The notes under the pieces: generated by a model | The model's input: only the letters and a program-made list of their open reading frames with translations | What the model was told of the DNA's origin: nothing | The model's database searches: none | Shown here: positions 21,446 through 33,242 of the stretch, piece after piece | Layout of the letters: every line of letters starts with the position of its first letter | Position numbering within the stretch: position 1 is the first letter of the stretch | Assembly (NCBI GenBank): GCA_944739405.2 | Contig: OX123192.2 | Location: 52,070,486-52,134,485, forward strand | DNA: 64,000 nt | Reading direction: 5' to 3' | Source: Euclidia mi | Taxonomy: Eukaryota > Arthropoda > Insecta > Lepidoptera > Erebidae | Made by a program: the position numbers and the translations under genes

Positions 21446-21820
21446 AGCCTAGCGGAAAATGCAGTGAGTAGAGATGCCAACAGTCTGCCATGCCGAGGGT
21501 ATCGGGTTCGAATTCACGGCACGCACCAATGACTTTTCAGTGTTATGTGCGTATTGAATTGAAAATTAACATTGCCCTGTGCCTCGACGAGCACATTAAG
21601 CCGTTAGTTGCGCCTGTTATGATGATCTTTGACAGTCGTTTTAGGGACTCAGTACCTATGAATAAACTGACGCTAGTTTAAACCATAGAAAAAAGCTATG
21701 CATTTGGGTTGCGGGGATGCCAGACAGGCAGTCGCTCTGTGTATAAGCTAATATTCAGTCAAATCCGGTTAGACTACAAAGTTGACACCGGGTTCTAACT
21801 GGGATAACGCTAAGAGGATG
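21446..21820 (+). mobile_element. tRNA-type SINE, family D (uninterrupted copy)
   Basis: Matches 9776-10137 along its length: A-box region 'agagatgccaacag', B box 'gggttcgaattc', 'gtcgctctgtgtataagcta', 'atccggttagacta' and the end 'gggataacgctaagaggatg'. This copy shows what the MITE-interrupted copy looked like before insertion. Confidence 0.82.
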
Positions 21821-21829
21821 ATATAAGGA

Positions 21830-23740
21830 TCTTCAGGTTTATTTGGCGAGTCTAATGAGATTCTACTAGCTGAAAACTATTTTATATGATCGCACATATA
21901 TCCTACACACATTACATCATGCTTTTCACGGTTCTTTAAATGCTCAAACCTATTGAAAATCCATTACTAAGTTTCAAGAAACTATTTAGTATGCTACAAT
22001 GCCTTACAGCACCATCATTAGACATGAACTCATAGTCTAAGTTTCTTAGCATTTTCCGTTTGCTGTCTTTCCATTCGGCGGCATGTCGACGTCCGATATT
22101 AGTCTTTCCTAGGCTTAGTGTTCCTATTCCTGGAAGTCTGTGGTGTCGCTTCTAAGAAAGAAGAAAAAGGTGTGTTCCCTAGCTGAGTATCAACTAAATC
22201 AGTGAAAGTTGAGAGGGTTGTAGTGAAAAAATAACTTTTTCGAGAAGCCAAGGACAAAAGTGGCTTATGTAATCAAAATCTAGACGATTTATTGTGCAAT
22301 GAATGAATGGCGTTGTATATTCGCAGCAGTTAACAGAGAATCTTTTCTAGGGTCCAAAAGAAAGAAAAAAAGTATGATTATAGCTCTTTGCCGATGTTTT
22401 GTAAGCGACAATGTCATAATCGTAACTGTCCCTTGGGTTAGTACCTTCCACAACATGACATTTATAGCCTATACAGTGTTTGAGTTGTTTAGCTGTACAG
22501 AAGGATGGATACATAGATAGAAAATACAGAGAGAGAAAAAAACAGAAACTTTGACATTATTTTGTATAATTGGTATAGTATTTTTGACTACTTATAATTT
22601 TAAATTAAGTTAAATTTAAAATTATATTTTAAATTGACTTGAACCTTTAAAGTTAGGGTATAAATGTAAGATACGTGCCATTATTATTCCAAAACACTGT
22701 TTCTTACTATAAGGGGGGGCGCTTATACTGTGGCGTGTTTTTTCGGAATCAGTTAAAATGTCCACCGTTCCCTTTATCTCATCAATATCTGCGTTAAATG
22801 TGTCACTGATTTTGTAAAACAAAAACAAAATTAATCTATTTAGTGAGGTTTTTCCAAGCGAATACTATAGTAATGTTTAGTTTCGATGTAAAATATCTTA
22901 AGTATAACTTAGGATATACAAAGTCTAACAACATCCGGCGTAAATAATCGTAAGTTCAAATGCACAAAACTAGTTTACATTTCGACAATAGTAAAATATC
23001 GTGTCATTACTTACGATAGTTGAAAAGTATCTAAAATAAATAGATAATATATAATTATATTATTATATACATTTATTTTAGATAAGTATATAAGTAAGTC
23101 CTACATACGAGATTTTACGGTGGGTATTATGTTATTTCAGTCAATTATTTTATTTATTTGTAATAAAGATTTTAAGACACTCCACTTACCTTGCACGTTC
23201 GTACAGCGACTACAAAAGAGTTAATGGTACACAGTTCATTATTAAATAGTTAATTATTTATGTTTGGTTTTGTAGATCAAACGAATAATTTTGTTAAAAT
23301 GGTTCAATTACTACATCAGTCATTTGTAAGGCGATCAAGATGACATAGTTGATAGCTATACTATCTTTTTCGTCCATTAAATAATATGTTTCAAACCGTT
23401 TCTTTTGATGCAACCACGAACATCCCTTCTTCCGCGTATTCTATTGGTACTTACACTTACCATTGGCTCGTACGGCTCATAGGTATCCCCCTCCCCGCGT
23501 ACTGTATTGTAGTTGCGCTATACGATATATTACTACGTTAAAGATGAAGATACGATTGTATGCAGTCTTCATATCTTGGGTTCTATTGTACATAATATCG
23601 TTTTTATTAGATCAAACGATAGTCCATGATACAAGGTAAATGAAAATCTAAAAATGTCATTTTCGTCATTTTGTCAGTTACGATGTTATACGTAGGAGGT
23701 GTCGATATATATAAGTTATGTAAATACTATATTATATACA
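21830..23740. other. No gene seen
   Basis: About 1.9 kb of AT-rich DNA. Short frames (22299-22520, 22622-22828) carry no known domain. No match to other repeats in the window was seen. Confidence 0.5.
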
Positions 23741-23742
23741 TA

Positions 23743-23987
23743 TCGTCACGCCTTTTATCCCCGAAGGGGTAGGCAGAGGTGTATTTCTACACCCTCTTTT
23801 CGCCAGATATACTTTAGTCCCACGTAATAAGGGGCGAGCCTATTGCCGTACCGGGCACATTTCCAGACTCCGTGCTGCTACTGAGAATTTCGTGACAGAA
23901 AAACCCAATAACACTGCCCGACCCAGGAATCGAACCCAGGACCTCCCGCTCCCATGCGCACATTTATGCCGCAAGACCAACGAGGCA
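23743..23987 (-). mobile_element. SINE family A, 5'-truncated
   Basis: Minus-strand copy starting at the tRNA-like part ('gtgcctcgttggtcttgcgg') and keeping the B box ('gggttcgattcctggg') and shared 3' module. The 5' head is absent. Confidence 0.85.
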
Positions 23988-24235
23988 CTATATTAATGTA
24001 TATATATATATATGTATTAATTAGGTTTCTGTCTAAGATTCAATGCAAATTTATGAATTGCACCGATTACTTGTATCTCTGCATCACCCAAAGGTTGACT
24101 GGTAGATAATGCCTACGGCATTAAGCCCGCCTCTGTACAATTTAAGTGCATAAAGTTTAAATAAATAAACTAGTTTCATTCAGTCAGTCAGTATTTTGAT
24201 ATATTATTTTTGTTCCCGTAGGATGGCATTATTTC

Positions 24236-24706
24236 TGGTTCGGCGTTGCACCGAAAGTATGCACTAGGCGATTTGGTGATATGGAAAAATATTAATATTG
24301 TGGACTGTATAAAGAATGGCTGGTAAATCGCCTAGCAGATGGGTGAACGGGCGATCTTATGACTATTGGAATTCATAGGAGGCACGCCTTACCTTGCAAG
24401 TCGTTCTATTCTGCTTGACAAAATGGCGGCCGCCGGCGTCTTCGTGATTCGGGTTACAAAACTGATCACTTCATTTGGATCTAGCCTGATGCTGCACAGA
24501 TCACTTCACTACACCCGCGGGTGGTTTAGTCCCAATTTATAGTATGAAATAGCGGTAAAATATTGCGGTGCTGCATGTGTTCGTCGCGGCGCGGAGCTGC
24601 GTCAGAACGCTGCCGGTCAGCGGGACCGTTGATTTTCGAACTGGATCGCAGCGTCATCGAATTCCGCGACCAATTAGAACGAGGCGTGTTTTTGGGAAGG
24701 AAAGGG
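24236..24706 (-). repeat. BEL/Pao 1, 3' LTR (part lacking its start)
   Basis: About 470 bp matching 30652-31121 of the 5' LTR ('gcactaggcgatttggtgat', 'ggcggccgccggcgtctt'). The missing first approximately 100 bp of the LTR are found inverted at 25355-25453. Confidence 0.9.
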
Positions 24707-25453
24707 ATCTCCACCAGCTTCAGGCTAGATCCAAATGGAATAGTCTTGCATCCCCTATACAGGAGGATACGTTGGTCGTCATAGTACATGACTAGAGGAC
24801 GCCAGCAGCCACGCCTGCATTTTTTTTTAAATTTACCCGTTTTGGCCGATCCCGTGGAAATTTCGCGAAATACTTTCTTAGTGCACCCCTACGGTCCCCA
24901 AGGAACATACATGCCAAATTTCAGCTTCCTGCGCTAAATAGTTTCAGCTGTAGCGTGTCTGTCAGTCAGTCAGTAATGCAAGGATTTTATATATTAAGAT
25001 AATGCTCCGCCGCTTTCATGGCCGTTAGCCATCGTGGAGAAACTGCATACTTCCAAAGACGGTACAACCCGCGTTGTTACCGTGAAAACCGCGAAGGGGA
25101 GCTACGTGCGCCCTGTTGTACGTCTCTGTCCGCTTCCAACTCAGTGAGATCTAGCCTGAAGTTAGATCTACCTCTTAGTTTAAGTATTTAGTTTGTAGTT
25201 TTCGTTATAATTGATTCGCTAAAGTTAATTTAGATTAATTTATTATCATATCGCTGTCTTAGCCTATTGATGGGTTATGCGGTAGTACATCCAACATAGC
25301 TAAGTTCAATTTATTTATTTTTTTTAAAGGCAACCCTTTAGGGCCGGGGGGAAATGGTAGCGCCATCTATCTTTTCTATTGATAGTTAATTATGTCAACA
25401 CCTAGCTAATAAATTCCTTTGCATACAGCAGTGTCAAAACGAGCGATCTTTTA
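24707..25453 (+). pseudogene. Inverted segment: BEL pol C-terminus, 3' UTR and LTR start
   Basis: Reading on the plus strand, opposite to the rest of the element: LHQLQARSKWNSLASPIQED and TLVVIVHD, then (after a Helitron) NAPPLSWPLAIVEKLHTSKD and VRPVVRLCPLPTQ stop at about 25150. A 3' UTR and purine-rich tract (gggccggggggaaa) follow, then the LTR start TGGTAGCGCC at 25355. The neighbouring minus-strand pol frame breaks off at RRWRAE, exactly where LHQLQAR should continue, and the left LTR resumes exactly where this segment's LTR piece stops. The segment is therefore inverted in place, not inserted from elsewhere. Confidence 0.88.
24792..24999 (-). mobile_element. Non-autonomous Helitron (Lep1-like), full length
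   Basis: 208 bp, starting TCTTAATATATAAAATCC and ending GCGTCCTCTAG on the minus strand, between A (24791) and T (25000). Removing it restores the pol reading frame VHD-NAPPL. Nearly the same sequence as 2994-3189. Confidence 0.9.
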
Positions 25454-26998
25454 TTCCGCACGCCAGCGCCGCCATAACGACTGCACGAGTTTATCCAGCA
25501 GAGTATGTCTCTGGAGCAAGCTTGAAGAGTCTGCTTCAGGTGCCGGAAATGACGATAATGGCACTGTGTTCAGAAAATGTGCAGGGCATAACGCGGATGG
25601 TTCTGCAGGGTCACTACTCAATGCCGTGAGCGGACGCGAGTTGATCAGCGCCTCGACTAGTGCAAGGACAGTTAAAAGCTCTTCGTAAGAGAGGATCTGT
25701 TGACCTATAACTTTAAAGAGATGCGTTTTTATTACTTTGACCATGCTTTCCCAACATCCACCGAAATGTGTTGATGCTGGCGGAATAAACTTCCAGTCAA
25801 TATGATTTATGGAAAGTTCTTCCTGAAGACGAGTACGATATTCTTCCCTGAGAAACTTATAAAGGTCGCGTAAATAAGAGCTTGCCCCCACGAAAAAAGT
25901 GCCGTTATCCGTGTACAAACACTGTATAGGGCCGCGTCGTGAAAGAAATCGTTTATGGGCTGCCAGGAATGACACCGTGCTTAAATCCGTCGCAACTTCA
26001 ATGTGCGTAGCGCGCATCGTTAAGCATGTAAAAATACATAGCCAAGTTTTACGGCCTTTAACACCTCGACCACGCACTGGCGTATACGGCAGTGGTCCTG
26101 CGTAAACACAACAGGTATGTGTAAACGCTTTATCAACCTGATTGACGCGCTGGCTAGGAAGATCTGCCATGGGAGGGAAAATCGGACGCGGACGAAATTT
26201 GAAACAGACGTTACATTTATGTATTCTGTGACGAATTGTTTGTCGAGCAGCTAAAACCCAATATTTATGCCTAAGTAAGGACATAAGCAGCTCTGGACCA
26301 GCATGGAGATGCTTCTTGTCATAAAAATCAACAAGAAGGTCGACAACATAATCATGACGCGGTAGAATGCAAGGATGCTTGTAGTTAAACGGTTCATCCG
26401 AATTTGACAGACGACCACCAACGCGTATGACGCCGCGCTCATCGAGTGACAGCTTGAGCCTAAGAATAGCGGGAAAACAAGGTAGATTATTTTTCAAATT
26501 TCGAATGTCGTTACTAAAATGAACAGCCTGTACAGCTCGTAGTAACTTATATTCTGCAAATTCAAGGTCAGTACTTGAAACAAAAGTCCCATTAGGTAGG
26601 TGCCTAAGAAACCTACAAACATAAACGATGGCGCGGAGTAACTTAGACCACGATGACATGCGTAGTGCGAGTGCATAGATCAGAGATTCAGTAACCTCAA
26701 CAATCACGGGATGAGAAACAGACTTCCATTCGGGTACATCCTTGTCCTCTGCACTGTGGTCAAAGGGTTGCATGGGCCACTCTGACGGATCATGGGAAAT
26801 CCAAGAAGGTCCACGATGCCACAATGGATGATGCAGAAGATTAAGTGGAGTAACACCACGAGACATGCAATCAGCGGGGTTCTCAATACCCGCGACGTGA
26901 TTGAAATAAGTTGCAGGAACAAGTTCAATTAATTTACTAACGCGGTTGGCAACAAAAGTCTGCCAGCGGTGAGGAGAAGAATAAATCCAAGCGAGCAC
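25451..26998 (-). pseudogene. BEL/Pao 1 integrase region
   Basis: A 515-residue open frame with the end of RNase H (SPHRWQTFVANRVSKL), a linker (NPADCMSRG), an integrase zinc finger (HLHAGPELLMSLLRHKYW through HKCNVCFKFR) and the DDE core (YTDNGTFFVGA; HFGGCWESMVKVIKTHL). The first catalytic Asp, normally in a VDYAGP-type motif, is absent: the sequence reads CCVYAGPLPY. The frame ends at RRWRAE because of the inversion breakpoint at about 25453. Integrase would insert the cDNA; this copy cannot. Confidence 0.92.
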
Positions 26999-27321
26999 TA
27001 TTTTGTAGTCAGAAAACGCGTATATTTTATTGATAGGTTAGTGGGCAAAACTGTGTCTTGAACCTTACGGAGCAACTGAGACAGCAGAAGGGCCGCGCAA
27101 AACTCCAGTCTCACAACCGAAATGGTTTTAATAGGCGAGACCTTGGACTTGGCACAAACTAACTGCACCGAGTAGTTAGAACCAATGCGGACTTGCAGAT
27201 ATACGACTCCGCCGTAAGCACGCTCGCTGGCGTCCGCAAAACCTATTAAGTTGATGGTACATCCATCTACCAGCCCAAGATGACGCGGAATAGTAATTTG
27301 ATTGAGCGCGGTAAGCTCCAT
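26998..27321 (-). pseudogene. BEL/Pao 1 RNase H region
   Basis: Reads INLIGFADASERAYGGVVYL, then RLEFCAALLLSQLL, the usual connection/RNase H block between RT and integrase in BEL elements. A frameshift separates it from the RT part at 27444-27704. Confidence 0.88.
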
Positions 27322-27399
27322 ACAAAACTGGCTCCAAGCGGCGACAATATGGTGAGGGGTTGTTTTATCTCACTCACACTTTGATAACCAAAGTTCTTT

Positions 27400-28620
27400 G
27401 ATCAAGAGCTTGGCGTACAAAATTGTGGGACCCACAAAACCCATTATGTCCCATAGTCGAGCCACTGTGGACAACATAGTGCGTTTTGTGCAGTTATCAT
27501 CTGGCGGTGAGACGTCAATCCGAAAACTATCACAGGATTTGTCCCAGCGTAAACCGAGAACTTTATGCGGTTCAGACTTCTCAAACTCAATGTCTGGAGA
27601 AGCTTAATAAGAATCAGGTATGCGTGCGAGAACCTCCTTAGAATTGCTTGTCCATTTGACAAGATCAAACTGGCCTCGCTTGAAAAGCTGACTAAGCTCT
27701 TCACAAACCGAAATTGCTAGCGGAACGGATATGACACTGCAGGCGATATCATCCATATATAAAACGGAAGTAGCAACAGCTGCTGCGGCGGGAAAGTGAT
27801 CGCCTTCATCAGCGATCAACTGGCGAACAACTCGTAACGCGTGATACGGGCTAGACTTGAGTCCAAAACAAACACGATTGAACTGATACACGGATAAAGG
27901 TTCCTTATTGTCAAAACGATAAAAATCCGTTGGAATCTACGGTGAGATTCGCGAACGCCGATATTGAGAAACATTTGGCAGCAATCAGCTGACAGAGCGA
28001 TTTGGAAAAGACGAAACTTTGTTATGATGTTAAATAAATCACGCTGTAGATTAGGGCCGGCATGCAGAATGTCATTAATCGACTGACCCGATGTAGTCCT
28101 ACAACTAGCATCTAAAACCACACGAAGTTTAGTAAAGGTTTTATCTTCACGAACTACGCCGTGATACGGGATATAATATGAGGGAAGAGAATTGCCCTCG
28201 TTGTTTACAACTACACTCAAAAAACCTTTATTTAGGTAGTCACGACTGACGTCATTATAGGCGCCGCGTAACTTAAGTGATGCATCAAGTTTACGTTCTA
28301 AACAATGAAAACATCTAAGCGCAGCAGCGTACGAGTCGCCTAACGAATAAGGGTCACCATAGAATGGCAACGCCACAACGTATCTGACACTGTCGTCACG
28401 AACAGTGGTAGCGCGGAAATGTTGTTCACACTCGAGATACTTACGGCTCATCGAGGGCGGTGCGGTAATCTCTTCAAGCTCCCAAAATCGCTTGAGAAGA
28501 GAATCAATATTATTTTCTTGAAGAACAGAACAACTTCTCATATAATGAGAAGTATGTAACGTAGGTACGGTACCCATAATCACATACCCAAATACCGTCT
28601 CAATAGCGGGCGGTAAATTA
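27400..28620 (-). pseudogene. BEL/Pao 1 reverse transcriptase
   Basis: Minus-strand frames 27816-28583, 27604-27891 and 27444-27704 together cover the RT: VVREDKTFTKLRVVLDAS (fingers), FRLFQIALSADCCQMFLNI (motif A), FGLKSSPYHALRVV (motif B) and SVLYMDDIACSVIS (motif C, YMDD). Frameshifts near 27905 and 27620 break it. Motif C is intact. The matching N-terminal RT half is missing from the second BEL copy. Confidence 0.9.
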
Positions 28621-29400
28621 TATTGCTCACTACGTACAACTTTAGGAAGTTACAAGTGCGGAAATATTGAAGCTCCGATCAAAACATCAATGTCTGCCGG
28701 ATTCGCAAATTCCGCGTCTGCTAGCGGCAATGTCTCGAGATGTGTGAGTAGCGATACGTCCACATTAGCGTTCGGCAATGTGTCCGTAATATGCTCCACG
28801 ATAAGCGAAGAAATGTTAAAATTTATATCCCTATCAAAACGTGAATATATTTTAATATCTACGGAATCTGCGGTTTACCATCGCGCTGAGCATGACAAGC
28901 GCGCGAGGGTTGTCCGCGTGTGTGCGCCGCCAGCGCAATGGACGTGGTACACAACGATACTTCGCACTGAGACGCGGAGGGGGAAGCCACCGTGGTACAG
29001 GCGGCCTGCACCTGCGACGTAGGTGGGCTAGAAATTGGGTCAAGGTTACTGGATTGACCCAACAACGGATAACTTTATCAAAATGTAATAATGAGTGATG
29101 TCGTTGATTACATGAACGACACTTCGTCTTACTAGAACAATCACTCGTTTTATGTTTTATACTTAAACAATTAACGCAAGCTTTGTTTTCTTTTACACAT
29201 TTGAAACGAGCAGTCAGATTTAAATTATTAAAAGCGGGACATTTATAGAAATGGTCGTGTACTATATTACTGCACAGACACTGTGAATTAATATTAATAG
29301 ATTCCGAACATGCTACGTAAGATTGCGGATTAGGGACTATTATTATTATTAGACGAGCTAGATGAACTATTCGACAGTGATCTTTGATGAAAGAAATAAA
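28620..29400 (-). pseudogene. BEL/Pao 1 zinc knuckle and truncated protease
   Basis: Minus strand: a Cys/His-rich stretch (FKCVKENKACVNC, SDCSSKTKCRSCNQRHH) followed by SLCTTSIALAAHTRGQPSR, then a jump to the downstream VDIKIYSRFD block. Compared with 41013-41804 of the plus-strand copy, about 85 codons including the protease LDSASQ active-site region are deleted near 28870. Confidence 0.82.
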
Positions 29401-29418
29401 ACTACCTAGTGTAGGTAT

Positions 29419-30252
29419 TTAATGATTACGTTCGGTCATCTCGAAAGCACGAATTGTTTCAGTGACAAACTTGTTTAAAGCGAGTTGAAGAAACATAAAG
29501 TCGGAAAGATCCTTTAATTTTAAGTTTTTAAGAGAACTAACTGCGGTAACAAAGTTGTCTATAAACAGCTGGAAATTCGAAACAGACGCGGCACCGGACA
29601 ATTTAAGATTTAAAGCTTGATCAAAGTAAGTAGACGCTATAACACGAGTATCTTGATACCTATCAAGTAGTGACTGGAATATGACCTGATAGTTCTCAGC
29701 ACTGGGTGTGACACCTGCAAATACGGACTGGGCCTTCGGTGACAGCTTACCTATTAAATAATACAACCTGTCAGCATCTGTCAGAGAACCATTATCGTGC
29801 ACTGTAGATTTAAAACTCGCATAGAATAACGGAAAATTTCGTATATCGCCATCAAACGGCATAAGCTCAATTGGCGGTAATCTTGGCGCTCGAACCGCCG
29901 GTCCGGCAGAAACGGGCTGTGCGGAATATTTACCCTCCAATTGTGATTGTATGCGCTTGATGATACAATAAAGATCTTCGAATGAGGTGTACGCCTGATA
30001 GTTCGGCTGTTCATCAGGATTAATAGAAAGCAATCTTGCGTTATAATCGTCTAACAACTTATGAAAATCTGTTCGAATACTATCTACTGTCATACAATAA
30101 CTAAGAAATGATTCCCTATTAATATCGGAAGTAGCGGCCGTTTTTGAGCGTTCGTAAATGTTTTGAATACGCTCAAATAAAATATAACGTTTAGCTTCCA
30201 AGATTGTCAGCTCTTTTTCTTCCGACATGCATGGCTTCTTTTGTTGTGCCAT
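29419..30252 (-). pseudogene. BEL/Pao 1 gag
   Basis: 277 residues from MAQQKKPCMSEEKELTILEA through a DUF1759-type core (LPPIELMPFDGDIRNFPLFY, SLTDADRLYYLIGKLS). A deletion of about one base turns the end into ERNH stop, whereas the other copy continues into IPTLDSFISFIKDQC. Gag packages the element RNA. Confidence 0.9.
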
Positions 30253-30651
30253 GTTTACATAGGTATAAGCTAATGAGACCGAATCAAAATAAGAATACCT
30301 AAAGTACCTATTATTTTACCTAAGTAGGTGTTTATGCGGTAGTTATTCGTAAGTAGGCAACAACTTTAAGGCGATGGAACTCAAAGGTGCTTGAAATATG
30401 GTATTTACAAGACAACTTTGCACAATGCAAAACAACAATTGGGTAGATATATCAGGTTAGTAGGTAGCTACATAAAAGTATATTACATACGGAAGCGTGC
30501 GGAAATAACCACGTAATGGGTATATAAATGGACTAGGAGTATAGCTAGATGCTATAACTACCTAGATAGGTACTTCTAGAAGATACCTGCGCGAGATAAA
30601 CGAGAGGTTACGTATAAACGCAAATGAATCCGGCTCGTACGGATCAAAAAA

Positions 30652-31232
30652 TAGTTCGGCGTTGCACCGAAAGTATGCACTAGGCGATTTGGTGATATGG
30701 AATAATATTAATATTGTGGACTGTATAAAGAATGGCTGGTAAATCGCCTAGAAGATGGGTAAACGGGCGATCTTATGACTATTGGAATTCATAGGAGGCA
30801 CGCCTTACCTTGCAAGTCATTCTTCTCTGCTTGACAAAATGGCGGCCGCCGGCGTCTTCGTGAGTCGGGTTACAAAACTGATCACTCCATTTGGATCTAG
30901 CCTAAAGTTGCACAGATCACTCCACTACACCCGCGGGCGGTTTAGTCCCAATTTATAGTATGAAATAGCGGTAAAATACTGCGGTGCTGCATGTGTTCGT
31001 CGCGGCGCGGAGCTGAGTCAGGACGCTGCCGGTCAGCGGGACCGTTGATTTTCGAACTGGATCGCAGCGTCATCGAATTCCCCGACCAATTAGAACGAGG
31101 CGTGCTTTTGGGAAGGAAAGGGGTAAAAGATCGCTCGTTTTGACACTGCGGTATGCAAAGGAATTTATTAGCTAGGTGTTGACATAATTAACTATCAATA
31201 GAAAAAATAGATGGACGATAAATACGCTACCA
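30652..31232 (-). repeat. BEL/Pao 1, 5' LTR
   Basis: 581 bp. On the minus strand it starts TGGTAGCGTATTTATC and ends CGCCGAACTA. It drives transcription and defines the element end; gag starts about 400 bp downstream. Confidence 0.9.
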
Positions 31233-31249
31233 TTTCCCAATGAAAAAAA

Positions 31250-32277
31250 GCATAGCTGCAAACCTGACGAAGTTAATAACTTAATGCTGACAAAGCTTAA
31301 TGACTTGCGAGAAACAGTCATAAATGCAGATTTTTTCCCCCATACCAAGAATTTACAACAAATTCAAATCACAGTTTTATAATAATAGTGAAATGAATTT
31401 GGTAGAAAAGATCCCGTCGTTTAAAAATTTACAAATTTTTACGTCGTTTACAAATTATATGAAGCAAAAAACAGGGAAGCTGGTATTTCAAAAACAAAGT
31501 ACAAGAAAGTTGACGAAGTGGAAATTCCCAAAGAATTTCAAAGTCTTGTTTTTCATGAATATAAAGATCAATCTTCTAATACACGAATAATAATTATCTA
31601 CTGGTGTCCCAATTGTCCCAATCAACTGGCGCAAATTTCAAAACTTAAACTATTTCAATGTGACGGAACGTTTGATTGCTGCCCTGCTCCATTTGTTCAG
31701 CTCCATACAATACACGGAGATCATGGAAGTGACGAAGATAATGCCTTTGGTTTATGTGTTAATAAATAGTAAAAAGAAGAAACATTCAACTTTATTCGAA
31801 ATTTTGAAACAGAAGATTCCTGAATGGTGTCCCACAAAATTTTTGACAGCCTTTGAACAAGCTGCTATGAACGCCATTGCGACTATCTTTCCGTCAGTTG
31901 TGATTAAAGGGTGTTATTTTCACTATTCAAAAAATGTGTGGGAAAATGCCAAAGACCTTAATTTAACAAAAAATGCAATCACCCGAAGACATGTAAGACT
32001 TTCATCTTGCCTTCACTTCCACAACAATTTATATCTGATGGCTGGTGCTACATTTTGTAGACGTTTGGTGTGTCCATGGTGAACGTCATCAAACTACAAA
32101 TGCAACAGAATCTTGGCATTTAAAATTAAATACTACTGTACCAAAAAACACAAATTTATATCAGCTTCTGGTAGCGCTGAAAGAACACGCAGCTTTACAA
32201 ATAGTGGTCGCAACACAAATGAGAGAAAAGGGCACCACACGTAAAACGATGTGCAGTGGAAACTGTGATAAATAATC
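31250..32277 (+). pseudogene. MULE (Mutator-like) transposase remnant
   Basis: Two overlapping frames give a MULE transposase core: LKLFQCDGTFDCCPAPFVQL and HTIHGDH (first Asp in DGTF), then IMPLVYVLINSKKKKHSTLF, FLTAFEQAAMNAIATIFPS and KGCYFHYSKNVWENA. A later frame has TTNATESWHLKLNTTV. A one-base frameshift near 31730 separates the first two, and the normal second Asp (tDFE) reads TAFE. No terminal inverted repeats were found, so this could be a transposon relic or a domesticated-gene pseudogene. Confidence 0.82.
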
Positions 32278-32279
32278 AG

Positions 32280-33050
32280 TAGATCAAACATGTCACAGAT
32301 CAACTGGTTGACCAAAAAATTACAGTCGGTCACTGCCTGGAAAAATTCAAAAATTATTATTAGTAAAATACAAATATATTATTATTACCAAAAATTAGAT
32401 AATTGTGCCAATTTAAAAAGTATTTTTTTTATGTAAAAGGTTTTTTTTATATCTTTATTATAGTTAAGATTAAGTTAACAAAAGTAGATTTTTTATATTT
32501 AATATGGATTTTTTGTAATTACATTATATTGTAATGACTGTCATGCCAAAATTTGATATTTGTTTAGAAAGTAAAAAAGTTATTTCTTTTTTATAATAGT
32601 AGTTGATTGAAATTTTAAAGTAGAAAATGAATGATACCTAGTGATTTGTTGGAATGGATTGAAATATACATTACTTAAATTCACAATTCACAGCATTTTT
32701 ATTACTGACTGTACCTTCATTTCGTTCTCATTTCTTCGGTCAAAATGCTGTTCAAATGTAAATAGTATATTTTTATTGATAATGTATTTTTTCTTGGATT
32801 TTAAGATAGCATAATAATAATTTGTGAAATCATATTTGTATATTATAACTTATAACTAACTTCTTGAAAATTAAGAAATAAATTTTATTATATGTTTTGC
32901 GTTTTTAATTCATTTGTGCACCTAATGTTCCTATAGACGACACTCATAATAGTTGTAAAATTCGTACTGTACAAACGTCACAAATAAAACCCTGATTTGA
33001 AGCAAAAATTTCTGGATCACAGAAAACCCAACATTTGTTCTTTTTTTAAT
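32280..33050. other. No gene seen
   Basis: Very AT-rich; nothing recognisable. Confidence 0.55.
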
Positions 33051-33054
33051 AATG

Positions 33055-33242
33055 ACCACTCCCGCAGTAGGACTAAATCCTGTGTCTCGGGGGACTTTAC
33101 AAACATACAACTAATGGCTACAATGAACACCCAAACTCGAAACAACGCTTTATGAATCTCATAAGTGTTGTCTTGTCGAACCCACAACACTCCGCGCAGT
33201 GTTAAGCGGCGAGGTTTAAACCACTACGCCAACCGTGCAGTT
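33055..33242 (-). mobile_element. tRNA-type SINE, family F
   Basis: On the minus strand: 'cacggttggcgtagtggttt' (A-box region), 'gtgttgtgggttcgaca' (B-box region), then 'gttgtatgtttgtaaagtcc' and 'aggatttagtcctactgcgg'. A second copy is at 45195-45405 and a diverged one near 47140-47310. Confidence 0.7.

Larger units (their letters stand above)
24236..31232 (-). mobile_element. BEL/Pao LTR retrotransposon 1, with inverted 3' end
   Basis: Minus-strand element: 5' LTR 30652-31232, gag, pol and 3' LTR ending at 24236. LTR ends are TGGTAGCG at the start and CGCCGAAC(C/T)A at the end. The flanks share TTTC (24232-24235 and 31233-31236), a candidate target duplication. The end of pol, the 3' UTR and the first approximately 100 bp of the 3' LTR (24707-25453) are in reverse orientation. 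The protease region is deleted and gag/pol carry frameshifts, so the element is dead. Confidence 0.88.
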
